From assembly GCA_020852755.1 (NCBI GenBank), contig JADZAF010000192.1, positions 1 through 51,040 on the forward strand: a DNA stretch of 51,040 nucleotides. Reading direction: 5' to 3'. The first letter of the stretch is position 1. The number at the start of each line of letters is the position of its first letter. This DNA comes from Bryobacterales bacterium. Lineage in GTDB: Bacteria; Acidobacteriota; Terriglobia; Bryobacterales; Bryobacteraceae. The notes beneath the pieces are model-generated. The model had not been told where the DNA came from. It worked only from the letters and a program-made list of their open reading frames with translations, and searched no databases. Of this stretch, positions 41,379-48,539 are shown one piece after another. Both the position numbers and the translations under genes were made by a program.

Positions 41379-44300
41379 CTATGGCGCCGTTCCGACCCGC
41401 ACGGGGAATGGTGTTGCATTCACGCACGGAGAGGCGCCGTTGGCGTTCACCGACTGCACGCAGTAATACAGCGTGGAGCCGGGCGTCACCGACTGCGAGA
41501 ACGTCTGAGCGTTAACGCCGGCCGAGGCTGTCACCACGTTCGCGGTGAAGGCGACGTCGGTGGCCCTCTTGATGGTGAAGCCGGTCTCGTTGGTGGCGTT
41601 GTCCTTCCAGGTCACCGTGACCGTGGCGCTGTTCTTCTTCAGGTTCGAAACGACTGCCGCCACATTGGTAGGAGCCGCGGGAAGAGCGCCGAGCGTTACT
41701 CCCGAGATGTTGGAGGGAGCCGACTGTCCCGCGCCGTTGATCGCGATCACCCGGTAGGCGTAGCTGTTCGGCGAGGCCACCGCGGTATCCGCATAGCTGG
41801 TGGTGTTGACCGGCAGCGTGACCAGGTTGGCATAGGCGCCCCCGTTGACCGAGCGCTGAACCACGAATCCGGTCTCGTCCTTGGAATTGTCCTTCCAGGT
41901 CAGCTGAACCTTGGGTCCCGCCTGCGCCGTCGCCACCAGGTTGCTCGGGGCGGCCGGCGGGAGGGCCGGGGCGGTGCCGACCGTGGCTACGTTGGAAGCG
42001 GCCGACATCACGTCCCTGGTCGGGAAACTGGCGCCCTCGTTGATCGCGGGGTTGCTGTAATCCCAGGTGTCGCCGATCAGGTTGTTGGCGATGACCTTGT
42101 AGTAGTACGCGGTGTTGCTCTTGATGGTGTTGTCTACATAGGTCACGGGATTGGGTTGAGAGTTCGCCGCCACCTTGAAGGTTGCCAGCCCGGTCACGAA
42201 TCCGGCGTCATTGGCCCTCATGATGGTGAAACCGGTCTCATTGGCGGAGTTGTCGTTCCACGTCAGAGTGGCCGTTGTCCCCTGAACGGCCGCGGCCAGG
42301 TTGCTGGGCGCTCTCGGCGGCACCCCGGCGACCTGCGCGCGCATCATGTCCATTTCCTCGTGGCCGAGGATATGGCAATGCCAGACGTACTCGTAGCCGA
42401 AGTTGACGGGGTGGTTGTAGAGATCGATCGGTTCCCCAAGAGGATCCATGGGGATGTTGCCGGTCAGGAAGGCGTCCGCCAGCGTAGCGCTGGCCAGCAG
42501 GGCGCCGTCAGGCATGGCTGGATTCAGCAGGCGAACGCTGTTGGGCAGATCGAAGGGTACGACCGGGACGACCGGGCGGAGGGCCACGAACGTGTCCTCC
42601 AGAGGGCTGATCCTGACCGTCTCCTTCCAGCCGAGCTCCGTCGGGTGGGGTGGCCGGATGAAGCCGTCCCAGCCGGTGCGGTTCAGCAGCTGAACATCGT
42701 AGAGGTGGAAATGGATCGGGTGCGTGTCCACCCCGTTGTGCGTGATCTTCCAGATCTGCGACCCGTCCGACGCCGAGCTGATCGGCGTCACCTGCACGTC
42801 GGTGCCCTTCGGCAGCAGGGTGGTGTCGAAGATTTCTGTCGGAGGGCTGGTGTACGGGAAGTTGACGAACTGCTGCAGGAACGCCTTGGCGTTCGGCACT
42901 TCCACACCCAGGGTGCCGGTCATGCGCCCGTAGTCCGGGTCGAAGGTGCCGCCCATCTCATCGTGGATGGCCTTGTTAGCAAGCGGCATCGTCAGCGGGC
43001 TGCCGGAGAGCGTGTCGAAGGTCAGCGAGAAATCGTAGATTCTCGCAAACCCGTCCCTCGTGCCGCCGGCGTTGAATCGCTTCGGATCGGCCAGGTTGAA
43101 GTAGGCCGGATTGTAAGCCTCCTGCCCGACGATGACCGGGTGCTGCGACGATTCAAACACACCGGCCGGCTGTTGGGTGACCGGGTCGATCTGGTGCTTG
43201 AAGGCGTTCTGGAGCGCGGTCAGCGTGGCCGGATTGACGTAGTCGGGCGGCGCAGCTCCGGACGAGCCGTTCACTTTGATCTGCATGACGGTCCGGGTAT
43301 TGGGGCCAAAGCCCGGCAAGGTTGCCGGAGCTCCGCCCGTGTCCGTCATATCGGGATGGCCGGTGTAGTAATCGTAGGTGGCTACCCGGGCCGGGAAGGC
43401 CGCCGGTCCGTCGTTGTACAGGATCAGCGTCTTGCCGGCGAATGGCGCCAGATCGACAACTACATCCGCTCGCTCCGCCGGACCCAGGAGCAGAGAGTGC
43501 TGGTCCACGTTGCCGACGTTGAACAGCGTCGGGTCCGTCACCCAGGTGATTGGCTGATTGGGAACCACCACCGGCGCCGGCAGGAATCCGCCCTCGGTGC
43601 CGATCTGGATCCAGGCCGGGCCCTTGGGGCTGATCGTGGTGTCCGGCGTCGGCACCACAACCGGATCGTTCTGGGCGGCCGCAACCTCCGCGGCGTTCAA
43701 CGCGACTTCCGTCGGGCCGATGGTCGGGTCCGTCATAGACGCCGGGTCCGCGACATAGAGTTGCAGGTTGAAGAAGCGGTCGTTGGCCGCATTCAGGATC
43801 CGGAACCGGTACTGGTTCGGGTCCAACGTGAGCGTCGGGTATGCCATGCCGTTCACGACCGGGGTGTCGTTGAATGCTTCCATGCCCGAGGAGAGGTACG
43901 GTGTGGCTGGCATCAGGGGCGGCTCGCACCAGCCGGTGACGCCGGGGTTGCAGTTCGGATCGTAATAGGGGTTCGGTATCGGCAGGTTCGTGATGTCGTT
44001 TGTCGGGGGCCAGAACCAGGGGCCGTACATCCAACGCCCGAAGGCATTCACTCCCGAGCTGTCGCCGGGATTCTGGGCGGGCATGTAGACGTGCGGCTGC
44101 CAGAGGCTGCCCAGACCGCCCCACCGGCTTTTGTCCCACAGCGGGTCCCATAGCTGGAGTTCCTTGTCGGTCGGCACGAAGGTTTTGTCCTGAATCACCA
44201 GCGGTATGCCCACGCCGAGGCCTGCCAGAGGACCTCCCGCCGCCGTCAACGCCTTCTCGGTGTCGTCCTGAATCAGGTAGCCGGCCGCTTCGCCGGCGTA

Positions 44301-45299
44301 AACGTTGAGGCGGGTAATTCCCCAGGCATGATCGTGGTAGAACATCAGGCGGGCGCTCTGCTGGTTGGTCCAGTAGTATGTCTGCGCCCCGGAACCGGGA
44401 TCAGGCATGTCGGGGACGTTCATCACGCTGACGCCCCGATTGGGATTGTTGCCGCCGTCCGGATAGGGCCGTTCGGTTGCCGGGGTGATCCACTGGTGCG
44501 GCGTGCCGTCGCTGATCCAGGGCGAGATGCCGCCGTGCAGATGCAGGTTCGCGCGGTTCTCCGTGAAGCAGCCCGGAGGCTTGGGCAGCTTGCCGCAATC
44601 CGGGTCCTGCGGATTCCCGGGTATCCCGTTCATCGCCGGGCCGATACCCGCGCCCATGTAAGTGGTATCCACCGGCAGGAACAGGTTGCCGCCCTGGCCG
44701 GCGGGCAGTTTGTTGGTGAATTTCACCCGCACCGGGCGGTTCTTCTGGGCGACGATGAGCGGCCCCAGGTACTGAAATGGGGCGGCGTTGCCGAGTGGAC
44801 CATTCGTCTGCCGGTAGCCGCGCAGCGTGGTCGCAGGCAGGTCTGTGTGCATCTTCTGCGTGTACTGCCCCAGCTCGATCTCGTAGTAGTCCGATCCCGG
44901 ATAGGCCGTCGTGTCCGGGACCGCCACCGGGATGGACGGCAGCGTGTCGACGAACTTCCGGATGCCGCCGATCGGTTTCTGGGCGGAATCCAGCCGGACC
45001 GGCCCGTTGCAGACCGCGGGCTTCGTGGGATCCGTCTGGTCCGGAAGCGCCGCGCACTCCAGGTTGCCATAGCAGGCGGTGGCGTTCGCATCCGAGCAAC
45101 TGCGCAGCGGCAGCGGGCTCACGGCGTAGTTGGCGCAACTGAAGTATGCGGGCGGATCTGTGGGCTTTGTTGGGTCGTAGCCGGGGCTCAACGGCCAATT
45201 GGCCTTTTGACCGGTTGCAGTAATGGTCGGAGGCACGCACTGGCTGAACGCGAGCGTGGCTAAAACGAACGGTGACGCGAACGCAAGAATTCTCCTCAT
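41379..45299 (-). CDS. Exported multicopper oxidase with three Fn3 domains
   Basis: This 1306-residue enzyme should oxidise Cu(I) or phenolics using O2. A signal peptide (MRRILAFASPFVLATLAFSQ) precedes the cupredoxin domains. The copper motifs are HLHGG (253-257), YHDHAWG (321-327), HPIHFHLYDV and WHCHILGHEEMDMM, the last giving the T1 His-Cys-His and an axial Met. The last ~300 residues are three fibronectin type III modules, each with a TW(N/K)DN(S/A).(.)ETGF.(I/V).R strand, which extend the enzyme well beyond CueO/CotA length. They may bind cell-wall glycans or other proteins. It follows the small gene at 45304 by 4 nt. I start at ATG 45299. Confidence 0.9.
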   Translation of the reverse strand: MRRILAFASPFVLATLAFSQCVPPTITATGQKANWPLSPGYDPTKPTDPPAYFSCANYAVSPLPLRSCSDANATACYGNLECAALPDQTDPTKPAVCNGPVRLDSAQKPIGGIRKFVDTLPSIPVAVPDTTAYPGSDYYEIELGQYTQKMHTDLPATTLRGYRQTNGPLGNAAPFQYLGPLIVAQKNRPVRVKFTNKLPAGQGGNLFLPVDTTYMGAGIGPAMNGIPGNPQDPDCGKLPKPPGCFTENRANLHLHGGISPWISDGTPHQWITPATERPYPDGGNNPNRGVSVMNVPDMPDPGSGAQTYYWTNQQSARLMFYHDHAWGITRLNVYAGEAAGYLIQDDTEKALTAAGGPLAGLGVGIPLVIQDKTFVPTDKELQLWDPLWDKSRWGGLGSLWQPHVYMPAQNPGDSSGVNAFGRWMYGPWFWPPTNDITNLPIPNPYYDPNCNPGVTGWCEPPLMPATPYLSSGMEAFNDTPVVNGMAYPTLTLDPNQYRFRILNAANDRFFNLQLYVADPASMTDPTIGPTEVALNAAEVAAAQNDPVVVPTPDTTISPKGPAWIQIGTEGGFLPAPVVVPNQPITWVTDPTLFNVGNVDQHSLLLGPAERADVVVDLAPFAGKTLILYNDGPAAFPARVATYDYYTGHPDMTDTGGAPATLPGFGPNTRTVMQIKVNGSSGAAPPDYVNPATLTALQNAFKHQIDPVTQQPAGVFESSQHPVIVGQEAYNPAYFNLADPKRFNAGGTRDGFARIYDFSLTFDTLSGSPLTMPLANKAIHDEMGGTFDPDYGRMTGTLGVEVPNAKAFLQQFVNFPYTSPPTEIFDTTLLPKGTDVQVTPISSASDGSQIWKITHNGVDTHPIHFHLYDVQLLNRTGWDGFIRPPHPTELGWKETVRISPLEDTFVALRPVVPVVPFDLPNSVRLLNPAMPDGALLASATLADAFLTGNIPMDPLGEPIDLYNHPVNFGYEYVWHCHILGHEEMDMMRAQVAGVPPRAPSNLAAAVQGTTATLTWNDNSANETGFTIMRANDAGFVTGLATFKVAANSQPNPVTYVDNTIKSNTAYYYKVIANNLIGDTWDYSNPAINEGASFPTRDVMSAASNVATVGTAPALPPAAPSNLVATAQAGPKVQLTWKDNSKDETGFVVQRSVNGGAYANLVTLPVNTTSYADTAVASPNSYAYRVIAINGAGQSAPSNISGVTLGALPAAPTNVAAVVSNLKKNSATVTVTWKDNATNETGFTIKRATDVAFTANVVTASAGVNAQTFSQSVTPGSTLYYCVQSVNANGASPCVNATPFPVRVGTAP

Positions 45300-45303
45300 G
45301 GCG

Positions 45304-45564
45304 CTATTTCCCCTTCCTCGCGGCCTTGATGCGAGCCGCTTGCTGCCGCTTAGCGACTGCCTTGCGCTGCGCGTCGGTAATGCGCGGGTTGCGCAAATGC
45401 ACCCTGCCGGCGGCATCGGTGATGATGACCTGTCCGGGCAGCGGTCCTGGCGCCCTCGATGGTGGTTTCTGTTGCGCGCTGGCCAGGCCGGCGGCCCAGC
45501 AAAGGGCGGTGACGAGCACGGCCAAAGGCCAACGCATTCGAACAAACGCACTCCTCGTTCTCAT
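45304..45564 (-). CDS. Small exported basic protein preceding the oxidase
   Basis: The 86-residue product has a hydrophobic N-terminus (MRWPLAVLVTALCWAAGLASA) after ten residues, cleaved in all likelihood after ASA, leaving about 55 residues: QQKPPSRAPG, PGQVIITDAAGRVHLRNP and a Lys/Arg-rich tail AKRQQAARIKAARKGK. Motifs for metal binding are lacking apart from one His. AGGAG lies 8 nt before ATG 45564, so I prefer it to the later ATG at 45537. The oxidase starts 4 bp downstream. I do not recognise the family; a role tied to the oxidase is inferred from position only. Confidence 0.65.
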   Translation of the reverse strand: MRTRSAFVRMRWPLAVLVTALCWAAGLASAQQKPPSRAPGPLPGQVIITDAAGRVHLRNPRITDAQRKAVAKRQQAARIKAARKGK

Positions 45565-45684
45565 CCCATGTCTCCTTGTTCTGAACAGGCGCCGCTAGTG
45601 GAAACAGTGAGGCCCTGACGAGCCGTCCCTCGTTTTGTGTCGCTTTCCCAGATTTCCGGGAGTCGCCGCCACTCCTTGCGCCCC

Positions 45685-45712
45685 TCCGGTATTTCAGACC
45701 TGAATCACCGGA
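45685..45712. promoter_or_regulatory. 28-bp imperfect palindrome, candidate operator
   Basis: TCCGGTATTTCAG (45685-45697) and CTGAATCACCGGA (45700-45712) are reverse complements at 11 of 13 positions around a 2-bp centre. The dyad falls right after the -10-like TATTAT (minus strand, 45724-45719) and 121 bp before the first start codon of the oxidase unit, as expected for a repressor site near the transcription start. It does not match the Fnr consensus TTGAT-N4-ATCAA well. Confidence 0.55.
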
Positions 45713-45718
45713 AAAGTG

Positions 45719-45724
45719 ATAATA
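45719..45724 (-). promoter_or_regulatory. Candidate -10 (TATTAT) of the oxidase unit
   Basis: TATTAT on the minus strand would start transcription near 45712, leaving a ~148-nt leader before ATG 45564. The -35 position reads TAGAAA, far from consensus, so an activator may be needed. Confidence 0.35.
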
Positions 45725-45809
45725 GGGCAACTACGGGCCGGTTTCTACTGCATGAGATCAAGTTTCGGAGCGAATCTCCGGTCAATTGTAAACTTTCCAA
45801 CAAACAGCC

Positions 45810-45823
45810 GTAAGCGCGCTTAC
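45810..45823. promoter_or_regulatory. 14-bp perfect palindrome (GTAAGCGCGCTTAC)
   Basis: The palindrome is perfect over 14 bp and lies about 100 bp upstream of the presumed transcription start of the copper unit. It may be the site of a dimeric regulator, perhaps the Crp/Fnr-type protein encoded next door, which is inference. Confidence 0.45.
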
Positions 45824-46046
45824 TGCCGGCTTCCGGGCGGGTAGTTTGGAGCTGACTGTAAGATTTCTTTTTCTTAATGAGAAGGCGCGAGAAGGGGTGA
45901 AGTGGACTGACAGATCAAAGACGGGTACCGGGATAGAGGACGTTCCGGAGAGGTTCGCACGAGGGCATCCTCGTCACTTTCCAGAGTTCGGCGGAGTCAG
46001 GTGTTCCTGGCGGTTCTCCCTGACACCCTGTCTTATGGCCGCCAGG

Positions 46047-46700
46047 CTAATACTCGCCCGGCTTCAGGAGTCGTTTCAGCACAAAAACGTAACCGGGTTG
46101 CCGCTCCAGCACCCCTTCGGATCTCATCCCTTGCAGCATTCGAGAGAGGTGGGCGGGAGTGATGGCCAGGAGTTCCGCAAGCTCCCAGAGCTTCAGGGGA
46201 AGATGCACCTGAAGCGGAGTTTTCGGGAGGTCGGAGGCGCCTCGTCCCAGTTGAATCAGCAGTTCCGCAAATCGCCGGCGAGCCGACCAGCGGGGCCCGT
46301 GCGCCCAGCGCGGAATACTGATCAGAACCTCCTGGCACAGGGACTGCTGCATGCGGCGTGCGACAGCCCGGTCTTCCGCCATCACCCGCCACAAATCCGC
46401 GGCCCGGACATGCCACAGGGAGCAATCGGTCAGTGCTTTCGCGGTGAAGGGACACGGCGCGTCCAGGAGGGCCGCGCAGACCTCCAGCGCGGAGCCTGAG
46501 CGACGGACATCGGCGATCCGTTGCTGGCCTTCCTCGTCGGCCATGGAGATCGCAACCAGGCCGCGTTCGATGAGGATCGCATCGCGGGAGGGCGTACCCT
46601 GGCGCAGAATTTCGGCGCCGCGAGGCTGCGGCTTCCGAGACCCCAGGTGAGCGAGAAACCCCCAGCCGAGCCTCTCGTCGGAAGAGTCAGACCCTTTCAT
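46047..46700 (-). CDS. Crp/Fnr-family transcriptional regulator
   Basis: The 217-residue regulator has the cyclic-nucleotide-binding beta-roll (GAEILRQGTPSRDAILIERGLVAISM, RSGSALEVCAAL), the long dimer helix and a C-terminal winged HTH (KLWELAELLAITPAHLSRMLQGMRSEGVL). The N-terminal Fnr cluster cysteines are missing, but cysteines in LEVCAALLDAPCPF and TDCSLW could sense redox or metal. I start at ATG 46700; the frame is open to 46775 through the promoter. A good sigma-70 promoter (46775-46747) lies 47 nt upstream. It is the most likely regulator of the copper unit that follows on the same strand, but no site for it is proven. Confidence 0.83.
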   Translation of the reverse strand: MKGSDSSDERLGWGFLAHLGSRKPQPRGAEILRQGTPSRDAILIERGLVAISMADEEGQQRIADVRRSGSALEVCAALLDAPCPFTAKALTDCSLWHVRAADLWRVMAEDRAVARRMQQSLCQEVLISIPRWAHGPRWSARRRFAELLIQLGRGASDLPKTPLQVHLPLKLWELAELLAITPAHLSRMLQGMRSEGVLERQPGYVFVLKRLLKPGEY

Positions 46701-47022
46701 GACACCCCCCCGGGTACCCAGCCCCTCAAGCCTGATGGATAACAGAATCGTAGAGGGTGCCGGGCCGGGAGTCAATAGTCAAGGCAAGCCGGATAAGTAC
46801 CTTCAGTTCTAGGCCATGTCACAGTCGTGCCTGGCGTGTCATGCTCAGTAACAGAGAATCTGGAGTCTGGCCCCCTGAAGAATGGTGATGTTGCAGATCG
46901 ATTTCAGGGAGTACCCTGGGTGCCGAGCGTTGCTTTATGTCGTGATTGCGCGTGTTGACCGGGCGCTAACGATGAGCGTTTGGCCTGGGTCTGCTCCGCG
47001 AGCTCCGCCTGCCCCGCCGGTT
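46701..47022. other. Intergenic region upstream of the regulator gene
   Basis: The interval carries the regulator's promoter (46747-46775) and otherwise no gene. A near-palindrome with CATGTCAC and GTGTCATG arms lies around 46816-46842. The 3' end of the exported protein gene at 47023 follows, with no recognisable terminator. Confidence 0.5.
46747..46775 (-). promoter_or_regulatory. Sigma-70-type promoter of the Crp/Fnr gene
   Basis: On the minus strand TTGACT (46775-46770) and TACGAT (46752-46747) are separated by exactly 17 bp, the best -35/-10 pair I see in the window. A second TTGACT (46782-46777) directly precedes the first, giving TTGACTATTGACT. Transcription would start near 46740, about 40 nt before ATG 46700. 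Confidence 0.65.
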
Positions 47023-48363
47023 TCAGCGCAGGACGGGCACGAAATCACCCCGTCCGGTGGTTACGCCGCCGATTTCCGCTACCACTTCCACGTCGCCGTC
47101 CGGCACATCCGGGACCACTACGTTGAGTTGATACAGACCCGGGCCGCTGAGACCGGCCCATTTCACTTCAGCCGCCATCCCGCCGAAATGCACGATTACG
47201 GGTTCGGCCAGCGCGGCCGGACTGGTCAGGACTTCTGCCGCGGGCAGCGCGGGACTCGTGGCGCCGAAGCCGGTCCCATAGAGCGAAATCACCTCGCCGG
47301 GCGCGGCCGGGCGGGCGGATGCCCCTTCGAGAAGATCCGGCGCTCCCACCTGGGCATTGTCCGCGTGCAGTGCGGCAATATACCTTCGGCCGCGGGAGTC
47401 GAACTTGAAGAATCCGGGAGCGAACCGCTGCAACATTGCACTGGCGGACGCTGCTCCGCGGGCTGTGTTTACCCGCACCTCCACCGGGCCAAGGGCGTCA
47501 TCGGCCGGCGCCTGCGCGTTGATCTGGGTCGGGCTGATATAGTACACCGCCGCGGGCTTGTTGTTCACCGTCACGCTGACGTCATCGAGTTGCATCGGCA
47601 GCCGGCCGTTCACGATTTCATCACCGCGCCACGTCCGCGTGGAACCGGAGAGGTTGGCGCCGAAGATCGTTATCCAGGCGGAGGCGGCGATCCCGGGCTG
47701 GAAACTGGCGCCATTCACGACAGGCTTCTGCTCCGCCAGCACCGGCGGCCCGGCCGGCGGGGCGGCAGCGTACGCGAGGTCGTAGCGGGCGAGGTAGAGA
47801 TCGTCGCCGTTCGGCTCGCGATTACCATCGCCAACGACACCGGCGACATACACGGATACCGTTCCGGCATTGGCAGCCGGCGGGACCCAGATGACGCGCC
47901 AGGTACTGGTCGCGGTCCCGGCGGTGTGCTCGATGAACTGCACGGACTCCCCCCCGGGGCAACCCAGAGCCCCGCGAAGGGTATTGCCCGGAAGGTCGCA
48001 GCGGACCGCGGTGGTCTGGTCCGCGGGCTGGAAATCGCCGGCCTGAGCCTGCTCCGGGTCCCGCACCAGCCGCGCTGTCATTTGAAAGCCGTACGTTGCC
48101 GCCCCGGCCGCGGGATCGGCAACCGTGACCAGCCACTCCTGCGCCACCCCGGGCGTGTAGGTCAGGCCCGCTGGAAAAGCGACACGCACATTGCCGCCGC
48201 GCGTGTTCGGAAACGCGAAGCGGTGGCACAATTCACAGGTTTCGCCGTCACCCGGCGCGCCCGTCTTCCGGGCGTCCGGCGGACGGTCGGAGTGGCCGTA
48301 GACCAGGACCGGCAGCACAGCCAGAGCGACGGCGCCCATGCCCCTCGAAATACGGCGCCTCAT
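47023..48363 (-). CDS. Exported protein: Reeler-like N-terminus and Solibacter-type C-terminal domain
   Basis: The 446-residue protein has a signal peptide (MRRRISRGMGAVALAVLPVLVYG). Residues ~30-190 resemble the choice-of-anchor V / Reeler-like domain, opening GETCELCHRF, which contains one CxxCH that could attach heme c. After a linker, residues ~220-446 match the TIGR03437 Solibacter-type C-terminal domain: VVNGASFQPGIAASAWITIFGANLS, AVYYISPTQINAQAP, GPVEVRVNTARG, PGEVISLYGTGFG and VVPDVPDGDVEVV. I start at ATG 48363 with GGGGGA upstream; the open frame to 49380 runs antisense to another gene. Function unknown; location extracellular or periplasmic. Confidence 0.84.
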   Translation of the reverse strand: MRRRISRGMGAVALAVLPVLVYGHSDRPPDARKTGAPGDGETCELCHRFAFPNTRGGNVRVAFPAGLTYTPGVAQEWLVTVADPAAGAATYGFQMTARLVRDPEQAQAGDFQPADQTTAVRCDLPGNTLRGALGCPGGESVQFIEHTAGTATSTWRVIWVPPAANAGTVSVYVAGVVGDGNREPNGDDLYLARYDLAYAAAPPAGPPVLAEQKPVVNGASFQPGIAASAWITIFGANLSGSTRTWRGDEIVNGRLPMQLDDVSVTVNNKPAAVYYISPTQINAQAPADDALGPVEVRVNTARGAASASAMLQRFAPGFFKFDSRGRRYIAALHADNAQVGAPDLLEGASARPAAPGEVISLYGTGFGATSPALPAAEVLTSPAALAEPVIVHFGGMAAEVKWAGLSGPGLYQLNVVVPDVPDGDVEVVAEIGGVTTGRGDFVPVLR

Positions 48364-48539
48364 GCGTCTTCCCCCTATTCGGTGTGTCCGGTGAACTTCC
48401 CCAGCATAGATCGGATAAAGGAAACTGTTAATCCCAAAATGTGCGGCACTGCACACTCGCGCACGGCCGGAGTCCATGCGCGCAGGCAACTCCGCCGAAC
48501 GGTTCCGCCGCCCGCCTGAGTTCTGTTGCGCCTCGCCGG

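Larger units (their letters stand above)
45565..46046. other. Long intergenic control region of the copper unit
   Basis: About 480 bp separate the small exported gene from the Crp/Fnr gene, both on the minus strand. No gene is supportable. The region contains a -10-like hexamer (45724-45719), a 28-bp interrupted palindrome (45685-45712) just after it, a 14-bp perfect palindrome (45810-45823) and a short CGGAG/CTCCG inverted repeat near 45767-45781. This density is compatible with a regulated promoter for the copper unit. Confidence 0.6.

Noticed and set aside
41220..44153. A 977-codon open frame on the plus strand
   Set aside because: It is antisense to the multicopper oxidase, whose copper motifs are intact; the frame has no signal peptide or family features.
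46816..46842. CATGTCAC/GTGTCATG near-palindrome as a regulator site
   Set aside because: One mismatch in eight, long loop and location upstream of the regulator's -35 make it too weak to call.
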